Shown in pieces: positions 46,667-56,494 of a DNA stretch of 64,000 nucleotides. The notes under the pieces were generated by a model. That model worked only from the letters and a program-made list of their open reading frames with translations, had not been told where the DNA came from and ran no database searches. Source of the DNA: Sporosarcina luteola (GTDB lineage: Bacteria > Bacillota > Bacilli > Bacillales_A > Planococcaceae). Location of the stretch: assembly GCF_023715245.1 (NCBI RefSeq), contig NZ_JAMBNV010000003.1:1-64000 (forward strand), written 5' to 3'. The first letter of the stretch is position 1; every line of letters begins with the position of its first letter. The position numbers were made by a program, and so were the translations under genes.

Positions 46667-46687
46667 ATGACTCACGCTTTGTCTTTT
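46650..46687. terminator. Bidirectional terminator
   Basis: AAAAGACAAAGTGTGA pairs with TCACGCTTTGTCTTTT, with T-runs on both strands. It ends the AraC-type gene and the convergent MFS gene and overlaps both stops. Confidence 0.85.
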
Positions 46688-47904
46688 TTTATGACGGCTG
46701 TGTATAAAAACAATACGGGCATGATGAAGCATGCACTTACAAGGATGGCCGTTTTCACCGCGAATCGTGTAGCAATCACACCAATAATCGGGCCGCCGCC
46801 AATTTGACCGATGGCATCGACTTGGCCCTTGACTGAAAAGAAGGTTGCCCGTGTCGAGGAGTCAGGAATGATTTTATTCAACCAAATGTCCTCCAATGGG
46901 TACATGACTTGCCTAGTCACTTGGATCACGACATAACAGACGAGCAAGCTTGCGACAAGACCCGAGAACGCAAACCCGATGAGAGAAATAATAAGTAGTG
47001 AAGCGCCTATGAATAGCGCAACGTAAATATGCCTCAAATTCGAATGGATTGAACTTCGGTTAATAAAGTGAAGCACCGTAAAGGAAAGTAGGACGACAAT
47101 GAATTGAAGTCCGCCCATGAAGAGAACCAATTTTTCATTCGAAAGTGAAGCCAAAGCGGATACGTCAATGAAGTGCGTCATCCATAAACGGTCGAATCCT
47201 TCGCTGTACAAGCCGATGAACAACGCGATCAGAAGCATCATTCTCATAACGAAACTCGCTTTGGAATAAACAACGATTTTCTTCATATTTCCTTTCATGC
47301 TATCCCACGTAGAAACCCTTTTCCCCGTCTGCAATGGTTTGAAATTTTTCTCTTCCATGAAAAACAGTAAGTAGATCGCGAGTCCAAGCATGCAGATGCC
47401 CCCGATGATAATCGGTAGGTTAATCATGAAATAACCGGTTAGGATGCTAAGCGGAATTGCGATGATTTGGCCAAGCTTCCCGAATTTTGCTCCTCTAATG
47501 AATGCGAGCGATGCCCGTTCTTCCCCGATTTCATCCGCAATCCACGCCTGCTGCGCACCGCTCGTAAACGTATACCCGATGCCCCATGCGATTTGCGAGA
47601 AGATGACAGTGGCGAATAAAGGGAAAATCCCTTCCATTATGAATCCGAATCCGATTAAGAAATAACCGATGATGAGTGATAGCTTTCGGCTTTTTAGGTC
47701 GGCTAATACGCCAGTCGGAATTTCGAATAGGAAAACCGTCAGCTCCAAAACGGTTCCTACCAAAACGAGCTGGAGCGGATCGAGCTTCACGACTTGTACG
47801 TGGTATAACAAATTCACCGTGAAGATGAATGTGAAAAACAGCTGTGATAAGAAGCAAGTGAACAAGTAAACTAAATACGGATCTTTTCTGGTATAAGTAC
47901 TCAT
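46672..47904 (-). CDS. MFS transporter
   Basis: 410 residues with about twelve membrane helices. The loop-2/3 motif appears as FEIPTGVLADLKSRKLSLIIGYFLI near residue 62, typical of the MFS_1 drug/tetracycline-like subgroup. ATG 47904 follows GGTGGAGGGGGATAATC and is chosen over an in-frame ATG 54 bp earlier. The substrate is unknown. It lies next to an AraC/GyrI-type regulator, a pairing common for multidrug efflux. Confidence 0.85.
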   Translation of the reverse strand: MSTYTRKDPYLVYLFTCFLSQLFFTFIFTVNLLYHVQVVKLDPLQLVLVGTVLELTVFLFEIPTGVLADLKSRKLSLIIGYFLIGFGFIMEGIFPLFATVIFSQIAWGIGYTFTSGAQQAWIADEIGEERASLAFIRGAKFGKLGQIIAIPLSILTGYFMINLPIIIGGICMLGLAIYLLFFMEEKNFKPLQTGKRVSTWDSMKGNMKKIVVYSKASFVMRMMLLIALFIGLYSEGFDRLWMTHFIDVSALASLSNEKLVLFMGGLQFIVVLLSFTVLHFINRSSIHSNLRHIYVALFIGASLLIISLIGFAFSGLVASLLVCYVVIQVTRQVMYPLEDIWLNKIIPDSSTRATFFSVKGQVDAIGQIGGGPIIGVIATRFAVKTAILVSACFIMPVLFLYTAVIKKDKA

Positions 47905-47995
47905 GATTATCCCCCTCCACCTGATTATAGGGAAAGGGAAGGCTGTCATCTTGTCCAAATTTGCGATGTTGTTTGTTGTACATCAAACAAAAATG

Positions 47996-48050
47996 TTGAA
48001 AGTCAAAGAAGGTCAGTGTATAATAAGTATATAAGTCAAAGATAGTCAAG
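47996..48050 (+). promoter_or_regulatory. clpE promoter with two CtsR operators
   Basis: Promoter TTGAAA (47996-48001), 17-bp spacer, TATAAT (48019-48024). CtsR heptads flank the -10: AGTCAAA-GAA-GGTCAGT at 48001-48017 and AGTCAAA-GAT-AGTCAAG at 48034-48050, close to the consensus RGTCAAANANRGTCAAA. Two boxes match what is known for B. subtilis clpE, the most tightly CtsR-controlled clp gene. Confidence 0.9.
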
Positions 48051-48095
48051 GTCAGATAACATAAATGAATGAGAACGAAAAGGAGGAAATGGCTT

Positions 48096-50207
48096 ATGAA
48101 ATGTCAAAATTGTGGTAAGAACGAAGCGACAATGAGCTTTCGCCTTCAAGTGAATCATCAACGAATGCAGATAAATTTATGTCATACATGTTTCCAAGAA
48201 GTTCAGGGGCAGATGAAGTTGCCATCCTTTGGTCAGGATGCAAATCAGTTTTTCCAAGCGAATGGTAACCCTCAAGCTCATACGCAAGTTAGGGAAGTCG
48301 ATGGAAATCAAGGCAACGGGTTGTTGGACCAACTTGGCAAAAACATTTCGAATGATGCGAAGGAAGGTAAAATCGACCCGGTCATCGGCCGCGATCAAGA
48401 AGTGAAACGTGTTATTGAGACGTTAAATAGAAGAAACAAAAACAATCCGGTGCTCATCGGGGAGCCTGGTGTCGGTAAAACAGCGATTGCAGAAGGACTT
48501 GCAGTAAAAATTTATGAAGGCGATGTCCCGGCGAAACTGTTGAACAAACAAGTTTACGTGTTAGATGTCGCTTCACTAGTGACGAATACCGGAATCCGCG
48601 GTCAATTCGAAGAGCGGATGAAACAATTGATTGAGGAGATTGAAAATCGGAAAGATGTCATCGTGTTCATTGATGAAATCCATCTTCTCGTCGGGGCGGG
48701 TTCAACGGAAGGCTCCAAAATGGATGCAGGGAATATCCTGAAACCAGCATTGGCGCGTGGTAGCATGCAGCTCATCGGGGCAACGACGTTGAAAGAATAT
48801 CGTCAAATTGAAAAAGATGCTGCGCTTGAACGCCGCTTCCAGCCAATCATCGTAAAAGAGCCTTCTATGGAAGACGCCATTACGATCTTGAACGGAATTA
48901 GAGACCGCTATGAAGCGTTCCATGAAGTGCGTTATTCGGATGAAGCGATTCGAGCATTTGTCACGTTATCACAACGCTATATCCAAGACCGGTTCTTGCC
49001 GGACAAGGCAATTGATTTAATGGATGAAGTAGGGGCACGCTTGAATCTTAAACACTCTTCTGCAGATGCAGATTCAATCGAAAAACGGTTGGAAGAAGTC
49101 GTCCTGGAAAAAGGACAAGCTGCAGAAGCGGAAGACTATGAAAAGGCGGCAGCGTTGCGCGAAGAAGAAATTCAGTTGCGTCAAAGATTAGAAGAAGCCC
49201 AACAAGGCGGGAAATCCTTCATTGAAGTGACTGTCGAAGAGATTGAGGAAATTGTAGAAGAAAAGACAGGCATTCCAGTGACGAAACTGCAAGCATCGGA
49301 ACAAGCGAAAATGAACGACCTTGCAGAAAATTTACGTACGAAAGTAATTGGACAACAAGAAGCGGTTGATAAAATCGCGAAAGCAATCCGTCGAAGCCGT
49401 GCAGGATTAAAATCGAAGACTCGTCCAATCGGATCGTTCCTATTCGTCGGTCCTACGGGTGTCGGTAAAACTGAAATTACGAAAGTATTGGCGGAAGAGC
49501 TATTCGGTTCCCGTGACACGTTAATTCGCCTCGACATGAGTGAATACATGGAGAAACATGCCGTGTCCAAAATCATCGGCTCCCCTCCAGGCTACGTAGG
49601 TCACGAAGAAGCAGGCCAATTAACGGAACAAGTCCGCCGCAAACCTTATTCGATTTTGCTGCTTGATGAAATTGAAAAAGCGCACCCTGACGTTCAGCAT
49701 ATGTTCCTTCAAATTATGGAAGATGGTCGATTGACTGATTCGCACGGCCGGACAGTGAGCTTCAAAGACACGGTCATCATTATGACAAGCAACGCCGGAA
49801 CAGGGGACAAGAAAGTAAGTGTCGGATTTAATCAAACCGCACATGAATCCGTATCCACGCTGGAGTCACTTGGAGACTACTTCAAACCTGAATTCCTGAA
49901 CCGATTCGATGCGATCGTGTCGTTCAACGAATTGACAGAAGACAATCTACTCGAAATCGTCGACTTGATGCTCGTTGATTTGGAAGAAGCAATTGAAGAA
50001 AACGACATCGCAATCTCCATCTCTCCAGAAGCGAAACGGGAATTGGTGAAGCTCGGCTACGACAAACGTTTCGGAGCACGACCACTTCGCAGAGTCATCC
50101 AAGACAAAATCGAAGACCCATTAACAGACCTCATTTTGGAAGAAGACGAGATTGAAAAAGTCCACGTTGACGTAGTGGATGAAGAGATTGTCGTAAGTAA
50201 AGTGTAA
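48096..50207 (+). CDS. clpE: ATP-dependent Clp protease ATPase ClpE
   Basis: A 703-residue Hsp100 unfoldase that works with ClpP. The N-terminal zinc finger CQNCGKN...LCHTC (residues 3-33) is the ClpE hallmark. Two AAA+ modules follow: GEPGVGKTA near 126 and GPTGVGKTE near 455, with a UVR/linker stretch between them ([20 protein letters not shown]). KTGIPV and the C-terminal [11 protein letters not shown] are also present. AAAGGAGG precedes ATG 48096; an ATG 27 bp upstream would precede the ribosome site. Confidence 0.97.
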   Translation: MKCQNCGKNEATMSFRLQVNHQRMQINLCHTCFQEVQGQMKLPSFGQDANQFFQANGNPQAHTQVREVDGNQGNGLLDQLGKNISNDAKEGKIDPVIGRDQEVKRVIETLNRRNKNNPVLIGEPGVGKTAIAEGLAVKIYEGDVPAKLLNKQVYVLDVASLVTNTGIRGQFEERMKQLIEEIENRKDVIVFIDEIHLLVGAGSTEGSKMDAGNILKPALARGSMQLIGATTLKEYRQIEKDAALERRFQPIIVKEPSMEDAITILNGIRDRYEAFHEVRYSDEAIRAFVTLSQRYIQDRFLPDKAIDLMDEVGARLNLKHSSADADSIEKRLEEVVLEKGQAAEAEDYEKAAALREEEIQLRQRLEEAQQGGKSFIEVTVEEIEEIVEEKTGIPVTKLQASEQAKMNDLAENLRTKVIGQQEAVDKIAKAIRRSRAGLKSKTRPIGSFLFVGPTGVGKTEITKVLAEELFGSRDTLIRLDMSEYMEKHAVSKIIGSPPGYVGHEEAGQLTEQVRRKPYSILLLDEIEKAHPDVQHMFLQIMEDGRLTDSHGRTVSFKDTVIIMTSNAGTGDKKVSVGFNQTAHESVSTLESLGDYFKPEFLNRFDAIVSFNELTEDNLLEIVDLMLVDLEEAIEENDIAISISPEAKRELVKLGYDKRFGARPLRRVIQDKIEDPLTDLILEEDEIEKVHVDVVDEEIVVSKV

Positions 50208-50225
50208 TTGTGTGAGAATTGTGTG

Positions 50226-50371
50226 GGTGCCTGTGCATCACACTATTCAGTAAACACACTACAATTGTATAAAATAAATTAAGAAGCCAACCGTATCAAT
50301 ACTCGGTTGGCTTCTTGCTGTATTTATATAACTTTTCATGAATTGTCATAAATGTGTGGTGCACAGGCACC
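50226..50371 (+). repeat. Dispersed 147-bp element, copy 9
   Basis: Hairpin arms GAAGCCAACCG/CGGTTGGCTTC (11 pairs). It starts 18 bp after clpE and lies between convergent genes, so it can terminate both. The tail GGCACCGGTTTTTGGG is repeated once as GGGCACCGGTTTTGC. Flank GTGTG pairs with internal CACAC. Confidence 0.95.
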
Positions 50372-50397
50372 GGTTTTTGGGGGCACCGGTTTTGCGT

Positions 50398-50853
50398 TTA
50401 AATTCTCTTCAACTCAATACTCGTAATTTCCTCTGCAATGGCTCTTGTTAAGTCTGCTGCTGTTTTGGGGACGAATGACTTTAAGATTGCGTTCACCATC
50501 GGTCCCATTACCCCTTTAGCGGTGATGTCCAAGTTCCCGATCATTTCGGTTTTTGAGTCCGAGATGGCGACAGCTTTAAAATAACCGTTGCCCGCGAAGT
50601 TTTCATTCAATCCCGTCAAGTCGAATGTGACGAGTGAAGGCTCGCTCCATTCCGTAATGTCGATTTGCAGCTTCACGGTCTTTTGCATAATGCCGATGTC
50701 GCCTTTAAACGTCCACGTGGATTGCTTGTCATTCAAAATCTCATGTTCAATATATCCTGGGACGAGGGGTGCCCACCTGTTCATGTCACTTACAAAATCC
50801 CATACCTTTTCAATCGGGATGTCCAATTCTGTCGTATGTGTTCCGCTAGGCAT
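50398..50853 (-). CDS. SRPBCC / CoxG-like protein
   Basis: 151 residues with the START/SRPBCC helix-grip fold: TTELDIPIEKVWDFVSDMNRWAPLVPGY at the start and NAILKSFVPKTAADLTRAIAEEI at the end. It resembles CoxG-type carbon-monoxide dehydrogenase accessory or lipid-binding proteins. It begins 18 bp after the flavoprotein gene on the same strand, so the pair is an operon. Possibly it presents a hydrophobic substrate to that enzyme. Confidence 0.8.
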   Translation of the reverse strand: MPSGTHTTELDIPIEKVWDFVSDMNRWAPLVPGYIEHEILNDKQSTWTFKGDIGIMQKTVKLQIDITEWSEPSLVTFDLTGLNENFAGNGYFKAVAISDSKTEMIGNLDITAKGVMGPMVNAILKSFVPKTAADLTRAIAEEITSIELKRI

Positions 50854-50871
50854 TTTCTTATTCCTCCTTTA

Positions 50872-52548
50872 TTATGCTAAAACAATCTCTTCGCTGCTTA
50901 TAGTACGCGCTGGTGCGCTGCCAATATGCATCCCAGCCAAATAACCGAATGTCAAAGCCGGTCCGATTGTGCCGCCTGCGCCCGGGTATGCGCCGCCCAA
51001 TATGCCCATCGCTGCGTTGCCTGCAGCATAGAGTCCTGGAATGACTTCTCCACGTAAACTGATGACTTGTCCATGTGCATTAATGCGCGGTCCGCCATTG
51101 GTGCCGAGCGATCCTGCGTGAACCGGTAATGCGTAAAATGGCCCTTTTTCAATGGGTCCAATCATCGCTTCACGGCCTTGGAATCTCGTCGCGAAATTTT
51201 CAAAGTGCAACGTTCCGCGATTGAAATCGGGATCTTCATGGTGAACAGCATGCTTATTAAAACGCTCGACTGTTGCCTCAAGCTGATCCGGTTCGACTCC
51301 GATCTTTTCAGCGAGCTCCCGAATGCTGTTGGCTTGCGCAACCCAGTCCGGTGCGTTTTCACCAGGTGCCATCGTAACGATCAACGCGCGGTCTTTCAGC
51401 TTCTGATCAAAAATCATCCATACTCCAGACTCATTCGGCAATGATTGTGAGTTTTGATCATATGTGTAAAATGATTTTGGGAGATCCATATAAGTCGAAC
51501 CTTCATTCACAAAGCGTTTCCCGTGTTTATTGACAAGTATCGAATTCGCCATTGTCCGTGCTTGCGAGTCGATTTGATTGTAAACTTTTCCTTCGTATTC
51601 AATGGTCGGGTCAACGAATGCCGGTGACCACCAAGCTTCACTCATGTTGGCTAGTGCTGCTCCTGCTTCCATCGCCATGATCAACCCGTCTCCTTCATTG
51701 TGGGAAGGTGATTGCGGGTGCGTAATCGCCCCTTTTAGGAATGAACGGACAAGCTCTTTGTTCCATTCAAATCCACCGGAGGCAATCATGACGCCTTTTC
51801 GTGCACCTATGAAAATGTCTGCCCCATCCTCTTTTTCTGCCCGGATTCCAATGACAGCTCCTTCATCATTCATCACGAGTTCCTTTCCAGGTGTGGAAGT
51901 GAGTGTTTGAATGCCGCGATCTAAAACCGCTTTAAAAAGACTGCCAGCCAAAGCCCGTCCCATTGTCGTAATGTTGTTCTCCATCCGAGTTGCAACAATA
52001 GTGAAGTCAATATCTCCCGGATCGGCAGCCCCGCCTTCTTCCAGAGTCAATGGAGGGAAGATCGGGTTTCTTCTGATTCTCTCTGACCATTCCCCTAAAT
52101 CGTTCAAAGGAAACGGAAGGGGGTCGAGTGAACGGCCTTCCTTTTTGCCCCCAGGCAAGTTTGCATAATAGTCGCCATACCCTTTAGGGACCGCAAATCT
52201 CACTGGAGTATGCTCGTGAAGATAGTCAATCATCTTTGCACCATTTTCGATATATACATCAATCAATTCCGGATCGGGCTCTTTGCCATGCGTCAGTTTT
52301 GTAATATACATTTTCGCTTCTTCATGGGAATCTTCCAAACCAAGCTCTCTCATATAACGGTTATTCGGAATCCAAGGAATGCCGCCGGAAAAAGCTGTCG
52401 TACCACCAATCTGGTCTGATTTTTCAAAGATGACCACTTCTGCACCTTGATCATGGGCGAGGATAGCTGTTGTTAACGCAGCGCCCCCACTGCCTAAAAC
52501 GACCACATCTGTTACCGCATCCCACTTCACGTCATTCTTCATAATCAT
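50872..52548 (-). CDS. FAD-dependent 3-ketosteroid dehydrogenase-like flavoprotein
   Basis: 558 residues of the FAD_binding_2 family. The FAD motif VVVLGSGGAALTTAILA is near residue 18, then GGTTAFSGGIPWIPNN near 50; the second FAD contact is GLYAAGNAAMGILGGAYPGAG near 520. This last block is close to KstD and related steroid dehydrogenases. ATG 52548 follows AAGGGGG; an ATG 36 bp upstream has no ribosome site. A divergent TetR gene suggests inducible catabolism. The true substrate is not shown by sequence. Confidence 0.85.
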   Translation of the reverse strand: MIMKNDVKWDAVTDVVVLGSGGAALTTAILAHDQGAEVVIFEKSDQIGGTTAFSGGIPWIPNNRYMRELGLEDSHEEAKMYITKLTHGKEPDPELIDVYIENGAKMIDYLHEHTPVRFAVPKGYGDYYANLPGGKKEGRSLDPLPFPLNDLGEWSERIRRNPIFPPLTLEEGGAADPGDIDFTIVATRMENNITTMGRALAGSLFKAVLDRGIQTLTSTPGKELVMNDEGAVIGIRAEKEDGADIFIGARKGVMIASGGFEWNKELVRSFLKGAITHPQSPSHNEGDGLIMAMEAGAALANMSEAWWSPAFVDPTIEYEGKVYNQIDSQARTMANSILVNKHGKRFVNEGSTYMDLPKSFYTYDQNSQSLPNESGVWMIFDQKLKDRALIVTMAPGENAPDWVAQANSIRELAEKIGVEPDQLEATVERFNKHAVHHEDPDFNRGTLHFENFATRFQGREAMIGPIEKGPFYALPVHAGSLGTNGGPRINAHGQVISLRGEVIPGLYAAGNAAMGILGGAYPGAGGTIGPALTFGYLAGMHIGSAPARTISSEEIVLA

Positions 52549-52606
52549 TTTAATAACCCCCTTATCATTTAGAAGCGCTTTCATTGGAATGAAAAAATTT
52601 ACTTTA

Positions 52607-52696
52607 TTGACACGGTGTTGTCTTATATAATTATAATTGAATTCATAGTTGTTACAATAATCACATTGCGACCAAGTGTTGAGTTGTTGTCACAAT
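52607..52696. promoter_or_regulatory. Divergent promoter region with 11-bp direct repeats
   Basis: GTTGTTACAAT at 52648-52658 and GTTGTCACAAT at 52686-52696 differ at one base. Each holds a near-palindrome (TTGTNACAA). A TTGACA at 52607 lies upstream of TATAAT-like sequence near 52632. These are plausible operator sites for the TetR protein, which would then control both directions. Confidence 0.5.
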
Positions 52697-52745
52697 CACC
52701 GGGAGTGTCTATGACAGAGATCGTTAATCGACAGGGGGAGATGAA

Positions 52746-53366
52746 TTGTCTACAAAAACAGATCCAAGAGTAATCCGGACTAGGGGAATGTTCGAGGAAG
52801 CGTTATTGGGGCTTATGGAGGAAAAAGATTATAAAAAGATCTCGGTAAGGGAGATTGCCGAAAGGTCGACCTTAAATAGGGCAACATTCTACTTGCATTA
52901 CTACGATAAAGATGAATTGCTGGAGCAGATGCTAGACGAGGCTTTGCAATATTTAAGGAACAGCGTGCGAGTGAAAGAGATTGAATTCAAATACGTCAGT
53001 GATAATCCGCACCCGATCTTCATTCGGTTGTTTACTAAAATGATTGAACAAAAACGCTTTTATACTGTCATGCTCGTCCAAGAAAAAGTACCCTACTTCA
53101 CCGAGTCTGTCAGAGAAATCATTGAAACATTGGTAGAGAGAGGGACGCAGTATATGATTGAAGATAAAATCGAATTCAATGTGCCGGCGGATATGTCGAT
53201 TGCCTATATTACATCAGCCTATTTGGGCGTCATCATTTGGTGGCTGAAGAACGATATGCCTTACACACCGGCCTACATGGCGAAGCAGCTGACGAGACTT
53301 TCGACGGTTGGTCCGTGGGTGGAAAATCCATATCTTAGCAGTAAGAAGCAAAATGAAGTTCGCTGA
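52746..53366 (+). CDS. TetR-family regulator
   Basis: 206 residues. The N-terminal HTH is MFEEALLGLMEEKDYKKISV then REIAERSTLNRATFYLHYYD. The C-terminal domain (IFIRLFTKMIEQKRFYTVML, AYLGVIIWWLKNDMPYTP) is of the DhaS/TetR_C_7-like type. It starts at TTG 52746 after AGGGGGAGATGAA. Divergent from the flavoprotein operon, which it most likely controls. Confidence 0.88.
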   Translation: MSTKTDPRVIRTRGMFEEALLGLMEEKDYKKISVREIAERSTLNRATFYLHYYDKDELLEQMLDEALQYLRNSVRVKEIEFKYVSDNPHPIFIRLFTKMIEQKRFYTVMLVQEKVPYFTESVREIIETLVERGTQYMIEDKIEFNVPADMSIAYITSAYLGVIIWWLKNDMPYTPAYMAKQLTRLSTVGPWVENPYLSSKKQNEVR

Positions 53367-53451
53367 ATTAGCTTTTACATCTGCATTCTTATTTCGTGAA
53401 AAATGACATTAGTCCAGGCCTTCTCTCATACAATATATTTGAGGTGGATAA

Positions 53452-53892
53452 ATGCCAAGAGTTAAATACCGGGATAACGACGTCAGTTTAATGGCACGGA
53501 TGATGAGAGCCGAAGCCGAGGGTGAAGGACAACAGGGGATGCTATATGTTGGCAATGTAATTGTTAACCGCGCTGTTGCAGATTGTTTAGACTTTCGAGA
53601 TGTAAGAACAATTAATGACGTCATTTTTCAAGTGCAAGGAGGAAATTATTCTTTTGAAGCTGTTCAAAAGGGGAATTTATTCTATCAACGAGCGAGGGAA
53701 ACTGAAAGAAGACTAGCAAGACGGAACTTGGAAAATTGGAGACAACATCCAGCAAAATTTGCCCTTTGGTACTTCAATCCATTTGGTCCTTGTCCTCCAA
53801 CGTGGTACAACCAACCTTTTACTGGCCAATTTAAACTTCATTGTTTTTATGAACCGATCGCAGGGACATGTGAAAGTGTTTATGGCGGGTAG
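53452..53892 (+). CDS. cwlJ: Spore cortex-lytic hydrolase CwlJ
   Basis: 146 residues, the SleB/CwlJ hydrolase-2 fold without a signal peptide. It matches B. subtilis CwlJ closely: DVSLMARMMRAEAEGEGQQGM near residue 10 (with the catalytic Glu), LFYQRARETERRLARR near 82, and PAKFALWYFNPFGPCPPTWYNQPF near 100. CwlJ sits in the spore coat and degrades cortex during Ca-dipicolinate-triggered germination. This is the clearest evidence that the organism makes endospores. No gerQ partner is seen nearby. Confidence 0.93.
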   Translation: MPRVKYRDNDVSLMARMMRAEAEGEGQQGMLYVGNVIVNRAVADCLDFRDVRTINDVIFQVQGGNYSFEAVQKGNLFYQRARETERRLARRNLENWRQHPAKFALWYFNPFGPCPPTWYNQPFTGQFKLHCFYEPIAGTCESVYGG

Positions 53893-53910
53893 GTTGTCTA
53901 GTGGTAGAAT

Positions 53911-53948
53911 AGAAAACGACCGGATTCTGGTAATCCGGTCGTTTTCTA
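53911..53948. terminator. Bidirectional terminator after cwlJ
   Basis: AGAAAACGACCGGATT pairs with AATCCGGTCGTTTTCT, a perfect 16-bp stem with a 6-nt loop and T-rich on both strands. Confidence 0.95.
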
Positions 53949-53959
53949 TTTGTTCGCCA

Positions 53960-54718
53960 CTACTCATCTAGAAAAAGATGGTGCAACAAACGGTCCCGGT
54001 CGTCGAAAAACTGCTTCATGATGGAGTAATGGTCCGTTTCCTCCAACGTCGTTTCATGGATTCCGTCTTCCGTGATCTGAACGATTTTGGAGTGCGGGTG
54101 AGCCATGATGATCGGCGAGTGGGTGGAGATGATGAACTGGGACCCTTCCTTGACGAGTTCGTTAATCCGCGCTAACAATGACATTTGGCGGAGAGGGGAC
54201 AGGGCGGCTTCGGGTTCATCCAAAATATACAACCCGTTCCCTCTGAAACGCTCCCTGAATACGGCGAAAAAGGATTCACCATGCGATTGCTCGTGGAGGG
54301 ATGTGCCTCCGAAGGAATCGATGATCCTCGGTCCGTATGGCTCCTGGTCAAGCTGTTCGATGTTCGTCGCCATATTGTAAAACGTCTCTGCCCGGAAAAA
54401 GAAATGATTCCGCGGGCGTTCGGTCCCCTTTACGAGGCGAATATACGCATCGAGCTCCGAGTGGGAATCAAAACTGGAAAAGTTGAAATTCAACGTTCCT
54501 CCTTCCGGATTGAATCCATATGCAATTGCAATCCCCTCCAGCAACGTAGACTTTCCCATTCCGTTTTCACCAATCACATACGTTATATTCGGATGAAGCT
54601 CCAATTCGTGCAAATTCCGGACGAAGGGAAGAGTGAACGGGAAAGTGCCATGCGGTATTTCTTCCTGCTTCAGGCGCACCGCTCTTATGTATTGGGAATA
54701 AGTATCCAATAATGCCAC
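53960..54718 (-). CDS. AAA-family ATPase (OLD/RecF-like)
   Basis: 252 residues. Walker A is GENGMGKST near residue 50; the ABC-like LHEQSHGESFFAVF and LYILDEPEAALSP (Walker B) near 165, and ISTHSPIIMAHP near 200, are typical of small SMC/RecF-related ATPases. Role unknown: candidates include nucleic-acid repair and phage defence, but no nuclease partner is adjacent. The start may be GTG or ATG near 54718. Confidence 0.85.
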   Translation of the reverse strand: MALLDTYSQYIRAVRLKQEEIPHGTFPFTLPFVRNLHELELHPNITYVIGENGMGKSTLLEGIAIAYGFNPEGGTLNFNFSSFDSHSELDAYIRLVKGTERPRNHFFFRAETFYNMATNIEQLDQEPYGPRIIDSFGGTSLHEQSHGESFFAVFRERFRGNGLYILDEPEAALSPLRQMSLLARINELVKEGSQFIISTHSPIIMAHPHSKIVQITEDGIHETTLEETDHYSIMKQFFDDRDRLLHHLFLDE

Positions 54719-54797
54719 GGTAAAAACCTCCTCTCATTAAGCTGATGGACATACCCATTTATACGGCTTGGTTGAGGAAAGGTTCCGGAATTGTTTG

Positions 54798-54943
54798 GGT
54801 GCCTGTGCAGCACGCAATTCAGATAATACACTACAATTGCATAAAATAAATTTAGAATCCGATCGTATCGGCATTACAATGACGTAATCATGCATGTATA
54901 TAGATTTGGATGAATTGTCATAAATGTGTGGTGCACAGGCACC
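54798..54943 (+). repeat. Dispersed 147-bp element, copy 10
   Basis: The ends are intact (GGTGCCTGTGCAGCACGC to GGTGCACAGGCACC), but the central hairpin is broken: GAATCCGATCG faces ACAATGACGTAATC. It lies between divergent genes, where a terminator would be unhelpful, which may explain the loss. Confidence 0.92.
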
Positions 54944-55076
54944 TGGTTTTTGTGGAATGAAGATTCATTTTCATTCCGCTCAAATTCCGTTATAATAGGA
55001 CAGTTGAAGAAACAGGCGAGCCGTTTGACGGTAGCCGTACTATAGATGAAGAAAATCTTGAAAGGGGAATCATCAC

Positions 55077-56468
55077 TTGACCGTTATCATAGGAGAAAAA
55101 ATGGTTGCGGAAATTGACCACTTGGACAGAAAAGGAAATGGGCAGGCAGCAATTTGGCGTGAGAATGAATTGGGCAACAAGAGAAAGTTGAAGCTCGTCG
55201 TTCCGCAAACATTGCCGGGAGAGACCGTGCAAGTTACTGTGGAGGATCCGACCTTGAGATGGAGTAAGGTTATGCCTGAAGAGATATTAGTCGCGAATCC
55301 GGACCGTATCGAGGCGCCTTGCCCGCATTTTGAGCTATGTGGCGGCTGTGTCTGGCAGCATTGGAGCTACGATGGCCAGCTGAAGCATAAGACGGATCAT
55401 GTGAAGAAAGCGTTGGAAAGCGTGGGAATGAATCCGGAGCTTGTCCAGGACACAATCGGCATGGACGAGCATTGGCACTATCGAAATAAAATGGAATTCA
55501 CCTTTTCGTCTGAAGGGAACCTCGGGCTGCATGAACAAGGGAATTTCCGTAACATCATCCCGCTTGAAACATGCCTGATCGCAGGCAGGAATATGGTCGA
55601 CGCGACGATGGAAGTGAGCGAGTGGGTGAAGGAGTTTGGCCTGCCAGGCTACAACAAAGATACGCGTGAAGGTCTGCTGCGCCATTTGATGGTTCGTGAG
55701 TCGTTTGAAACAGGCGAAATTATGCTTGCATTGTTTGCGACGGAAGCGCCTGCCGGTAATTTGGCGGCTGCAGCGGAAAACTTGATTGAACGGATCACGA
55801 AGAACTATCCGAACGTGAAAAGCCTCATGTGGCTTGTGAACACGGATTTGGCGGACCGCACACAATCCGAAGAGACATTCGTATTGGCCGGCCGAGACTT
55901 CATCTATGATGAAATGGCTGGGTATCGCTACCGTCTTTGGTTCGATACATTCTTCCAGACGAACCCTGTCCAAGCACAGAAACTAGTTGAGCTTGCACTG
56001 GAAATGGGCAAGCCGCAGGAAGACGAAAAAATGATCGACCTGTTTTGTGGCGTCGGGACATTCTCCTTGCCGTTTGCTGCGCGCGTGAAGGAATTGGCCG
56101 GCATTGAAATTGTCGAGACGTCGATTGAATCCGCAAAACGGAACGCGGTAGACAATGATTTGCATAACACGACATTCCTTGCACGCGATGCACGTAAAGG
56201 AATCGATGAAATACACGAAAGCTGGGGCTTGGCAGATATGTTATTGATTGACCCGCCACGGAGCGGTGCTGGCGGCAAAGTGATGCGCCGGATCGGCCGC
56301 GCTCAGCCGAAGCGGATCGTCTACGTATCATGCAACCCGGACACATTCGCAACGGATTCAGCGGAATTACTGCAATTCGGCTACACCCTCCAAAGCGTGC
56401 AGCCGGTCGACCTCTTCCCGCACACCGTGCATGTGGAACTCGTCGCGCTGTTGACGTTGGATGAATAA
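55077..56468 (+). CDS. rlmD: 23S rRNA (uracil-5)-methyltransferase, RlmD/RlmCD type
   Basis: 463 residues. An N-terminal TRAM domain (1-65) is followed by the Fe-S cysteines CPHFELCGGC near residue 82 and a SAM-dependent domain: DLFCGVGTFSLPFA near 322, IDPPRSGAGG near 390, and the catalytic Cys in VSCNPDTFATD near 418. The family makes m5U in 23S rRNA; B. subtilis uses one enzyme for two sites. TTG 55077 follows AAAGGGGAATCATCAC. Repeat copy 11 begins 26 bp after the stop. Confidence 0.93.
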   Translation: MTVIIGEKMVAEIDHLDRKGNGQAAIWRENELGNKRKLKLVVPQTLPGETVQVTVEDPTLRWSKVMPEEILVANPDRIEAPCPHFELCGGCVWQHWSYDGQLKHKTDHVKKALESVGMNPELVQDTIGMDEHWHYRNKMEFTFSSEGNLGLHEQGNFRNIIPLETCLIAGRNMVDATMEVSEWVKEFGLPGYNKDTREGLLRHLMVRESFETGEIMLALFATEAPAGNLAAAAENLIERITKNYPNVKSLMWLVNTDLADRTQSEETFVLAGRDFIYDEMAGYRYRLWFDTFFQTNPVQAQKLVELALEMGKPQEDEKMIDLFCGVGTFSLPFAARVKELAGIEIVETSIESAKRNAVDNDLHNTTFLARDARKGIDEIHESWGLADMLLIDPPRSGAGGKVMRRIGRAQPKRIVYVSCNPDTFATDSAELLQFGYTLQSVQPVDLFPHTVHVELVALLTLDE

Positions 56469-56494
56469 ATAAGGAAGGAACTGTCGCTTGTTTG

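Noticed and set aside
53960..54718. Phage-defence system based on the OLD/RecF-like ATPase
   Set aside because: No nuclease, reverse transcriptase or other effector is adjacent; neighbours are cwlJ and an rRNA methyltransferase.
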